DNA of 64,000 nt from Kangsaoukella pontilimi (GTDB taxonomy: Bacteria > Pseudomonadota > Alphaproteobacteria > Rhodobacterales > Rhodobacteraceae): positions 124,001 to 188,000 of the forward strand of contig NZ_WUPT01000001.1 of assembly GCF_009830125.1 (NCBI RefSeq), written 5' to 3'. Made by a program: the position numbers and the translations under genes. This document shows, piece by piece, positions 8,792-16,737 of this stretch (within the stretch, counting starts at the first letter, position 1; each line of letters begins with the position of its first letter). The notes beneath the pieces were generated by a model. It saw only the letters and a program-made list of their open reading frames with translations. It searched no databases and was not told where the DNA came from.

Positions 8792-8820
8792 AGCCCGGGC
8801 CGTAGTGGCCCGGGCTTTCC
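8792..8820 (+). terminator. Strong hairpin between potF and potG genes
   Basis: A perfect 10-bp stem (AGCCCGGGCC / GGCCCGGGCT) with a five-base loop is followed by TTTCCTG. It can act as a partial terminator or as an mRNA 3-prime-end stabiliser for the binding-protein message. Confidence 0.7.
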
Positions 8821-8839
8821 TGCCTTTTGGGGGACAGGC

Positions 8840-9985
8840 ATGGCCGAAAGACCATCACCGAACCAGACCGTCTTCGCACCCTGGACCGACCCTGATGCGG
8901 TGCCTCTGATCCGCATCGAAGGGGTGACAAAGCGGTTCGGTGATTTCACGGCCATCGACAATATCGACCTGAACATCTACCGCCGCGAGTTCTTTGCGCT
9001 CCTCGGTCCGTCGGGTTGCGGCAAGACCACGCTGATGCGGATGCTGGCAGGGTTCGAGACGCCGACCGAAGGCAGGATCTCGATCGACGAACAGGACATG
9101 GCGGGTGTGGCCCCGAACCGGCGCGCGGTCAATATGATGTTCCAGTCCTACGCGCTGTTCCCGCATCTGTCGGTCTGGGAGAACATCGCCTTCGGCCTGC
9201 GGCGCGACGGTGCGGACAAGGACAAGATCGCGGCGCGGGTGGAGGAAATGCTGAAGCTGGTGCAGCTCGAACGCTTCGCCCGGCGGAAGCCCCACCAGAT
9301 TTCCGGCGGTCAGCGGCAGCGCGTGGCGCTGGCCCGTTCGCTGGCCAAGGCACCGAAACTCCTTCTGCTGGATGAGCCTCTGGGCGCGCTTGACAAGAAG
9401 CTCCGTCAGGACACCCAGTTCGAGCTGATGGACATCCAGGAGAAAACCGGAACGACTTTCGTGATCGTCACGCACGATCAGGAAGAGGCCATGACCGTGG
9501 CAAGCCGCGTGGCTGTCATGGATAACGGTCGGATCATGCAGGTAGCGACGCCGGCCGAGATCTATGAGCAGCCCAACTCGGTCTACGTGGCCGATTTCAT
9601 CGGGGACGTGAACCTCATCGAGGGGCGCGTCTCGTCGATTGACGAGGGGCGGGCGACGCTCGACTGGGCGGAGGGCCAGCACCCGATCACCGGGCAGGCG
9701 AGCGGGTCGCTCAGCAAGGGCGGCAGGGCCACCTTCGCGGTGAGGCCCGAGAAACTTTACATCTCGCGTGAGGAACCGACCGAGCGTACGAACCGCGTCT
9801 GGGGCAAGATCCTCGACATCGGGTATCTGGGCAACCTCTCGACCTATCACGTCGAGACCACCGGCGGGCAGGTCATCAAATGTGAGATGATCAATGTCAG
9901 TCGGATCGACCGGCGCGACTATACCTGGGACGACGAGGTCTGGCTTTCATGGTCGGACACCGCCGGTCTGGTGCTGCCGGAATGA
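8840..9985 (+). CDS. potG: Polyamine ABC transporter, ATP-binding protein (PotG/PotA-like)
   Basis: This 381-residue ATPase has Walker A GPSGCGKTT (about residue 55), Q-loop MMFQSYALFPH, signature ISGGQRQRV, Walker B LLLLDEPLGALD and H-loop VTHDQEEA, plus a C-terminal TOBE regulatory domain from about residue 280. It powers import by the two permeases encoded next. ATG 8840 follows a GGGGGA ribosome site. Part of the potFGHI-like operon; copy 3 of the intergenic element separates it from the first permease. Confidence 0.95.
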   Translation: MAERPSPNQTVFAPWTDPDAVPLIRIEGVTKRFGDFTAIDNIDLNIYRREFFALLGPSGCGKTTLMRMLAGFETPTEGRISIDEQDMAGVAPNRRAVNMMFQSYALFPHLSVWENIAFGLRRDGADKDKIAARVEEMLKLVQLERFARRKPHQISGGQRQRVALARSLAKAPKLLLLDEPLGALDKKLRQDTQFELMDIQEKTGTTFVIVTHDQEEAMTVASRVAVMDNGRIMQVATPAEIYEQPNSVYVADFIGDVNLIEGRVSSIDEGRATLDWAEGQHPITGQASGSLSKGGRATFAVRPEKLYISREEPTERTNRVWGKILDIGYLGNLSTYHVETTGGQVIKCEMINVSRIDRRDYTWDDEVWLSWSDTAGLVLPE

Positions 9986-10017
9986 GCGGGCAGGCAGCGA
10001 CAGCCACCGGTTTTCCC

Positions 10018-10062
10018 GTGGGGCTCCGCCCCACACCCCGGAGTATTTTTGAAAAGAAGAAG
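10018..10062 (+). repeat. Intergenic hairpin/AGAAGAAG element, copy 3
   Basis: GTGGGGC/GCCCCAC hairpin, then CCCCGGAGTATTTTTG and AGAAGAAG, beginning 33 bases after the ATPase gene and ending 33 bases before the first permease start. It is followed by ACAATTTTAGTCGAATTGT, itself an inverted repeat and similar to the bases between copies 1 and 2. Confidence 0.85.
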
Positions 10063-10094
10063 CACAATTTTAGTCGAATTGTCGGGGGTTTCGC

Positions 10095-10985
10095 ATGATG
10101 CGGCGGCTTCTGATCGCGGTGCCGTATGGGTGGCTTTTGCTGCTGTTCCTCGTGCCGTTCCTGATCGTGCTGAAGATATCGCTCTCCGATATCGCCCTCT
10201 CGATCCCGCCGTATACGCCGACGCTTGACCTGTCGGAAGGATGGGCCGGGATAAGGGACTTCTTCTCCGCTCTGGATTTCGAGAACTTCACATTCCTGAC
10301 GACGGACGACCTTTATTGGAAGGCTTATCTGTCGTCGCTGCAGATCGCGCTAATCTCGACCCTTCTGACGCTCTTGGTGGGCTTTCCCATTGCCTATGGC
10401 ATGGCCCGGGCGCCGGTCGAGTGGCGTCCGGCGCTGATGATGCTGGTCATCCTGCCGTTCTGGACGTCCTTCCTGATCCGAGTTTATGCGTGGATCGGCA
10501 TCCTGTCGAATGAGGGCTTTCTGAACCAGTTCCTGATGTGGATCGGACTGGTGGACGAGCCTCTGACCATCCTCAACACGAACATCGCCGTCTATGTCGG
10601 CATTGTTTACACCTATCTGCCCTTCATGATCCTGCCCGTCTACGCGACGTTGGAAAAGATGGACGAGTCGCTTCTTGAGGCGGCAGAGGACCTTGGCTGC
10701 ACCCGCAACCAGGCCTTCTGGTTTGTGACTGTGCCTCTGTCCCGACCGGGCGTGATCGCGGGCTGCTTCCTCGTCTTCATTCCGGCGCTGGGCGAGTTCG
10801 TGATTCCGTCGCTTCTGGGCGGCAGCCAGACGCTGATGATCGGCAAGGTTCTCTGGGAGGAATTCTTTTCGAACCGTGACTGGCCGGTGGCATCGGCGGT
10901 CGCGATCATCCTGCTTCTGATCCTGATCGTGCCCATCGTGCTGTTCCAGAGGAACCAGCAGAAACAGGCGGAGGCGAATTCATGA
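10095..10985 (+). CDS. potH: Polyamine ABC transporter, permease (PotH/PotB-like)
   Basis: This 296-residue inner-membrane protein has about six hydrophobic helices and the EAA-type coupling loop EAAEDLGCTRNQAFWFVT (about residue 195) followed by PLSRPGVIAG. With the second permease it forms the translocation channel for polyamines. Its stop overlaps the start of the next gene by 4 bases, which indicates translational coupling. Confidence 0.94.
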   Translation: MMRRLLIAVPYGWLLLLFLVPFLIVLKISLSDIALSIPPYTPTLDLSEGWAGIRDFFSALDFENFTFLTTDDLYWKAYLSSLQIALISTLLTLLVGFPIAYGMARAPVEWRPALMMLVILPFWTSFLIRVYAWIGILSNEGFLNQFLMWIGLVDEPLTILNTNIAVYVGIVYTYLPFMILPVYATLEKMDESLLEAAEDLGCTRNQAFWFVTVPLSRPGVIAGCFLVFIPALGEFVIPSLLGGSQTLMIGKVLWEEFFSNRDWPVASAVAIILLLILIVPIVLFQRNQQKQAEANS

Positions 10986-11791
10986 AACGCTTGTCCGCCT
11001 TCAACGTGGTGTCCCTGACCCTGGGCTTCGCCTTTCTCTACATCCCCATGCTGATCCTCGTGATCTATTCCTTTAACGAATCGCGTCTGGTGACGGTCTG
11101 GGCCGGGTTCTCGACCAAGTGGTATGGAGAGCTCTTCCGGAACGAGGCGATGATCGACGCGGCCTGGGTGACGCTGCAGGTGGCGTTCTTTTCCTCCACC
11201 ATCGCGACGGTGCTGGGGACGATGGCGGCCTATGTGCTGGTCCGGCAGGGTCGGTTCATGGGGCGAACTCTGTTTTCCGGCATGATCTATGCCCCTCTGG
11301 TGATGCCCGAAGTGATCACGGGCCTGTCGCTTCTGCTTCTGTTCATCGCGATCGGGCTGGACAGAGGTATCGTCACCATCGTGCTGGCTCATACGACCTT
11401 CGCGATGTGCTACGTTTCGGTCGTCGTCTCGTCGCGGCTGGTGAGTTTCGACCAGTCGCTGGAAGAAGCGGCGCTGGATCTGGGCGCGACCCCGTTCGAG
11501 GCGTTTCGGCTGGTGACTCTGCCGATCATCGCGCCGGCCGTGATTTCGGGCTGGCTTCTGGCCTTCACGCTGTCGCTCGACGATCTGGTCATTGCGAGTT
11601 TCACTGCAGGTCCCTCGGCCACGACGCTGCCCATCAAGATATTTTCGTCAGTGCGCCTTGGGGTCAGCCCCGAGATCAACGCGTTGTCCACCATCATCAT
11701 CGGGATCGTCACGGTGGGTGTGATTTCGGCTTCGCTGATCTCGAAGCGGGCGATAACGAAACGCATCCGCGAAGAGCAGGCGGCGGTCTGA
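10982..11791 (+). CDS. potI: Polyamine ABC transporter, permease (PotI/PotC-like)
   Basis: This 269-residue inner-membrane protein has six predicted helices and the ATPase-docking loop EEAALDLGATPFEAFRLVT followed by PIIAPAVISG. It is the second channel subunit of the polyamine importer and the last gene of the operon, overlapping the preceding gene by ATGA. A GC-rich run of hairpins follows. Confidence 0.94.
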   Translation: MKRLSAFNVVSLTLGFAFLYIPMLILVIYSFNESRLVTVWAGFSTKWYGELFRNEAMIDAAWVTLQVAFFSSTIATVLGTMAAYVLVRQGRFMGRTLFSGMIYAPLVMPEVITGLSLLLLFIAIGLDRGIVTIVLAHTTFAMCYVSVVVSSRLVSFDQSLEEAALDLGATPFEAFRLVTLPIIAPAVISGWLLAFTLSLDDLVIASFTAGPSATTLPIKIFSSVRLGVSPEINALSTIIIGIVTVGVISASLISKRAITKRIREEQAAV

Positions 11792-12123
11792 CCGCGAGGT
11801 TCTGCGCCGCGGGCGGACGCCCGCGCCGCCAGGGGCGATTTTCGGGGAAAATCGCGGGGGGCTCTGCCCCTGGCCTTCGGCCTCCCCCGGGATATTTCGA
11901 AACAGGCGAAGAAGTAGGGCGGAGACGGTGCCGGACCTATACCGGCGTAGGTGCGACAGTGCACGATCCGCCGAGGGACTATGCCTTCGAGACAGGCGAC
12001 AAGGATATTTTAACCATGCTAAACCTCTGACAGGCCGCTCCAATTCGAAGGCGGCTGACCTGGCCCGGGGGATTTCAAGCCGGGCCGGCCTGTCCTTGGA
12101 CGGGTGTGGGGAGGAGGCAGGAT
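11792..12123. other. 332-base intergenic stretch after the pot operon
   Basis: It begins with two hairpins (GCGGGCG/GCCCGC near 11811-11826 and GCGATTTT/AAAATCGC near 11835-11855) and repeat copy 4, which together probably end the pot transcript. From about 11915 to 12105 I see no gene, RNA or repeat; a ribosome site (GGAGG near 12112) precedes the next small gene. Confidence 0.6.
11857..11914 (+). repeat. Intergenic hairpin/AGAAGAAG element, copy 4
   Basis: GGGGCTCTGCCCC hairpin, a second GGCC-TTC-GGCC hairpin, CCCCCGGGATATTTC and finally GCGAAGAAG, 65 bases after the last pot gene. The GATATTT core variant is shared with copies 8 and 9. Confidence 0.8.
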
Positions 12124-12384
12124 ATGCTGATAAACGTGATGGATTTTCGCGAGCGGCCCTATCGGTGGAGCAAGGTGCTGGCCGTGGTGCAGAACGCGGC
12201 GGAAGACGCGACCGCTGATGACGCCGATCCGGTGCCAGATATGGGCGGTATCGTCATAGACTATGCCGAACGGGAATGTGTCTCAGTGCGTGAAGCCTTT
12301 CTCTGGGCCGAGAGGCTCGACGGGATGGTGACGCTGCAGCTTTACGATCACGAACCGGATGCCGGGGAGGTCAGCGATGACTAG
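12124..12384 (+). CDS. Small hypothetical protein
   Basis: An 86-residue acidic protein that I do not recognise. It starts at ATG 12124 with GAGGAGG about 8 bases upstream, preferred over an in-frame start 6 codons earlier. No signal peptide or membrane segment is seen; it contains FRERPYRWSKVLAVVQNAAE and a C-terminal helix with VREAFLWAERLDGMV. It precedes an HWE-type sensor kinase by about 150 bases on the same strand, but the kinase has its own promoter-like sequence, so a link is uncertain. Confidence 0.6.
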   Translation: MLINVMDFRERPYRWSKVLAVVQNAAEDATADDADPVPDMGGIVIDYAERECVSVREAFLWAERLDGMVTLQLYDHEPDAGEVSDD

Positions 12385-12467
12385 AAACGTGCTGGAAGCT
12401 CCTTCCTGACGAACCTGCCGAGCGTGATCTTGTATCACGAGCCTGACCGGCTTCCGTCACGACAACG

Positions 12468-12495
12468 TTGATTACCTCTGTCGCTTGAGTAAAAT
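12468..12495 (+). promoter_or_regulatory. Sigma-70-like promoter for the HWE-type kinase
   Basis: TTGATT at 12468-12473 and TAAAAT at 12490-12495 are separated by 16 bases and lie about 40 bases before the kinase start. Confidence 0.5.
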
Positions 12496-12532
12496 TGCCC
12501 TTGGGTGAAGCGCCTTCGGGTCGCGGAGGCGC

Positions 12533-13624
12533 GTGGTGAGGGATCGAGAGATCGAACAACGCGAGTATCTAGCGCGGATCGGGCTGGAAGTCAGCGCCTG
12601 GTTGGGACTGGCGACCGACTATGCGGATGTCGGACGCTGGGTTTATGACGTGCAAAGTCAGGACTGCTTCATCGACGACGTGCTCAAGCGTCTGACCGGC
12701 ATTGACGAACGACAGCCCATGCCCGCCGAGACCTTTGTTAGATGCATCCACGAAAGCGATCAGGGCGCGGTCATGGCCGCACTGGAGGAGTCCGCGAAAA
12801 GCGGTTCGGCCTATGACATCAGTTTCCGGTTCATCCGGCCCGACGGCGAGACCATATGGCTGGCCGGGCGCGGTCAGAAGCGTGTGGTGCAGGGCGGGCG
12901 CGAAGTGATGATAGGGGTCAATTACGACATAACGGCCCTTCAGAACGCGGTCACGGCCAACCGGCTTCTTGCCGGAGAGATGGCGCATCGGGTGAAGAAC
13001 CTGTTGTCTCTGGTCTCTGGCATGTTCCGGATGACGCAGCGCAATTCCGATAGTTTGGAATCCCTTGGCGAAAGTTTCCTCGGACGCCTCAACGCGCTCG
13101 GGCGCCTGAATGACGTGATCTTCGAGGGCGAGGCCAGAAGCGCGTCACTTCAGGAACTGATGGAGGCTGCACTTGGCTCGATGAGTGGGGATCCGCGTCT
13201 GTCGCTGTCGATGCCTGATTTTCGCGTGAATGGTACAGCCGCGCAGACCCTTGTTCTGGCGGGTAACGAGCTTTTGACGAATGCGGTCAAATACGGGGCG
13301 CTGTCGGAGGAAGACGGGCAGGTGGCCTTTTCGATCGAGGTGAACCGCGACGAAGACCGATTTGTCCTCAGGTGGGACGAAACCGTGTCATCCGGCATCA
13401 GCCCACCGGACGGGGCGTCGGGGTTCGGCATGTCGGTTCTGGGACGGATGACGCAGCATACATTCGACGGCTCGCCATCCTTCGACTGGCGACCGGACGG
13501 TCTGAGCTTTTCCTGTGTCTGGCGCGCGTCGGACATGTCGGGCGAAACCGGGGTTGCCGCCAACGAGCGCCGGTTGATGGATGAGGCCGAACGCGCAACC
13601 GTTGCGGTCCAGGGGCAGGACTGA
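12533..13624 (+). CDS. PAS-domain sensor histidine kinase, HWE/HisKA_2 type
   Basis: This 363-residue soluble kinase has a PAS domain (about residues 20-138, ending in IGVNYDITALQ) and a HisKA_2/HWE dimerisation helix with the phospho-acceptor histidine in AGEMAHRVKNLLSLV (about residue 154). The ATPase domain shows N box AGNELLTNAVKYGAL and G box GFGMSVLG. No membrane segment is seen, so the signal is probably intracellular. No response regulator is nearby. Start is GTG 12533, or possibly GTG 12536, after GGAG. Members of this family often feed light, redox or general-stress pathways in alphaproteobacteria; which applies here is unknown. Confidence 0.88.
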   Translation: MVRDREIEQREYLARIGLEVSAWLGLATDYADVGRWVYDVQSQDCFIDDVLKRLTGIDERQPMPAETFVRCIHESDQGAVMAALEESAKSGSAYDISFRFIRPDGETIWLAGRGQKRVVQGGREVMIGVNYDITALQNAVTANRLLAGEMAHRVKNLLSLVSGMFRMTQRNSDSLESLGESFLGRLNALGRLNDVIFEGEARSASLQELMEAALGSMSGDPRLSLSMPDFRVNGTAAQTLVLAGNELLTNAVKYGALSEEDGQVAFSIEVNRDEDRFVLRWDETVSSGISPPDGASGFGMSVLGRMTQHTFDGSPSFDWRPDGLSFSCVWRASDMSGETGVAANERRLMDEAERATVAVQGQD

Positions 13625-13628
13625 GTTT

Positions 13629-14009
13629 TCAGCCGTCCGGCCCGTCCGAATAGCGCAGCTTCTGGGGCCGGATCAGATCGTCCAGCATGGCCGAGATATC
13701 CTCGATCCGTTCGGCGATGATATGGGTGACGCCGCTTTCGCGCTGAACCCGTCCCGTGACCTTCAGCGCGCGGCCCGCGATCACCGCCCGGCGGAACCGC
13801 TCGTACATCTTGCGCCAGACAATGACGTTGGAAATGCCGGTCTCGTCCTCGAGAGTGATGAAGATCACCCCCTTGGCCGTTCCCGGACGCTGCCGCACAA
13901 GCACCAGCCCGGCCACGGCGACCCGCGCCCCGTTTGGGGGCAGGTCGAGCTCGTCATGCGGAATGCAGGCCGGAGGTCTGGGCCAGTCGGAGGGAGCAGG
14001 GTACGTCAT
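13629..14009 (-). CDS. Short OB-fold protein derived from the C-terminus of error-prone polymerase DnaE2
   Basis: The 126 residues match only the C-terminal OB-fold of DnaE2: VAVAGLVLVRQRPGTAKGV, FITLEDETGISNVIVW, then LKVTGRVQRESGVTHIIAERI. The PHP, palm and fingers regions, about 900 residues, are absent, and I find no remnant of them in the 300 bases upstream. The frame is intact and has a perfect LexA box ending 2 bases before ATG 14009, so it looks like an expressed SOS gene rather than decay. The promoter geometry suggests a leaderless message. An upstream GTG at 14039 in the same frame would read through the box and is less likely. It is convergent with the kinase gene, 4 bases away. 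Confidence 0.75.
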   Translation of the reverse strand: MTYPAPSDWPRPPACIPHDELDLPPNGARVAVAGLVLVRQRPGTAKGVIFITLEDETGISNVIVWRKMYERFRRAVIAGRALKVTGRVQRESGVTHIIAERIEDISAMLDDLIRPQKLRYSDGPDG

Positions 14010-14010
14010 G

Positions 14011-14025
14011 GAACAAAAATAGAAC
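14011..14025 (-). promoter_or_regulatory. LexA (SOS) box of alphaproteobacterial type
   Basis: On the minus strand the sequence is GTTC-TATTTTT-GTTC, an exact match to the GTTC-N7-GTTC direct repeat bound by alphaproteobacterial LexA. It overlaps the inferred -10 element of the OB-fold gene, as expected for repression. Confidence 0.8.
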
Positions 14026-14043
14026 ATTTGCCAGGGCACGCAA
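14016..14043 (-). promoter_or_regulatory. Promoter for the LexA-boxed OB-fold gene
   Basis: On the minus strand, TTGCGT (14038-14043) and TATTTT (14016-14021) are 16 bases apart. Transcription would begin within a base or two of ATG 14009, giving a leaderless mRNA. Confidence 0.5.
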
Positions 14044-14342
14044 GCGTTCGCTGCGGATACCCGCCCAGGTGGTCGGCTGGATCACATTCGAATTGTTGCG
14101 CAATCGCGCCAAATCCTGCGCTGCGCAGAGCGATTAAGCCATAAACGCGGTCAATTCGGTGGAGAACCCTGTGGACACATTGCGAAACCCTTAAAACAGT
14201 GCGACCATCATTCGGTCAGATGCGCCGTATTTCCTGCGCGCGACACCAAGCCGGCGACCAGACCTGGCGATCCGAATGAGGTTGAACGGGCAGGCCACCC
14301 ATTGGGGTGGGGTCTTGCTGTTTGATGTATCAAGGGGTCCGG

Positions 14343-15887
<1,545 letters not shown>

Positions 15888-15888
<1 letters not shown>

Positions 15889-16598
15889 TGCGATACGCGG
15901 CGGCGGTTGCCGGTCTGGTGGCGGCTTGGTTCGCCACTCCTTCTGCCGCGCTCGACATCCGCGAAGCTGTCTACTCCGAGCCGACGACGCGCTATGCCCA
16001 CGGGGTACTGGGCGACGCGATCGAGTGGGGCGCGCTGGAGCTGCGCGGCGCCGATGGAAAGCTCTACCGCATTCACTTGCCCGAGTACCGCGTGTTCGAG
16101 GATACGGCCCCACGGCTTGTCGATGTGGATGGCGACGGAGAAGCCGAGGTGGTTGTCGTGGAAAGCGATACAACCCTGGGCGCGCGACTTGCCGTCTACG
16201 ACACCGAAGGGCTGGTCTCTGCCACGAAGTTCATCGGCACCAGCAACCGCTGGCTGGCGCCCGTCGGTATCGGCGCCGCCGATCTCGACGGCGACGGGCA
16301 GGTCGAGCTTGCCTATGTGGACCGCCCGCATCTCGCCAAAACACTCCGCATCTTCCGCTTTGCGCCGGACGCCCTCGTTCCCCTCGCGGACCTGCCTGGG
16401 GTGACGAACCACCGGATCGGTGAGACCGATATCGCAGGCGGTATCCGGAACTGCGGCGGCCTGCCCGAACTGATCGTGGCCAGCGCCGACTGGTCGCGGG
16501 TCATGGCTGTCCGCTTCGACGGAACCGGCTTCACGACGCGCGACGCCGGCCGCCATCGGGGACGCGAGAGCTTCGACCGGGCGCTCGGCTGCAACTGA
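15888..16598 (+). CDS. Exported FG-GAP/VCBS-repeat protein
   Basis: This 236-residue protein has a signal peptide (cleavage near PSAALD) and two DxDGDG calcium-type loops, RLVDVDGDGEAEVVVVE and AADLDGDGQVELAYVD, typical of FG-GAP/VCBS beta-propeller blades. A pair of cysteines near the C-terminus could form a disulfide. It is probably periplasmic. The 1-base overlap with the ferredoxin gene points to translational coupling, which is odd for a cytoplasmic electron carrier and an exported protein. Confidence 0.8.
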
Positions 16599-16645
16599 AG
16601 CAGCCCCGCGCGACAGTCGGCGCAAGGGGCGTCCACACTGCATGT

Positions 16646-16693
16646 CTTCTTGGTGAAAATACTCCGGGGAGCGCGAGGGGCAGCGCCCCTCGC
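16646..16693 (-). repeat. Intergenic hairpin/AGAAGAAG element, copy 5
   Basis: On the minus strand a GCGAGGGGC/GCCCCTCGC hairpin begins 44 bases after the stop of the fusion-protein gene, followed by CCCCGGAGTATTTTC and CCAAGAAG. Confidence 0.85.
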
Positions 16694-16737
16694 CCCGGTC
16701 GACGCCTGAAGGGCGGCGAAACAGGGCCGGCGACCGG

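Larger units (their letters stand above)
14010..14342. other. 333-base divergent intergenic stretch
   Basis: The left end holds the LexA-boxed promoter of the OB-fold gene. I see no other gene, no further DnaE2 coding on the minus strand, no structured RNA and no repeat. The ribosome site AAGGGG at the right end serves the proline-rich membrane protein. Confidence 0.6.

Noticed and set aside
12385-12532. EcfG-type (GGAAC...GTT) general-stress promoter before the HWE kinase
   Set aside because: GGAAGC and GTT-like pieces are present but not at the right spacing; the sigma-70-like pair at 12468-12495 fits better.
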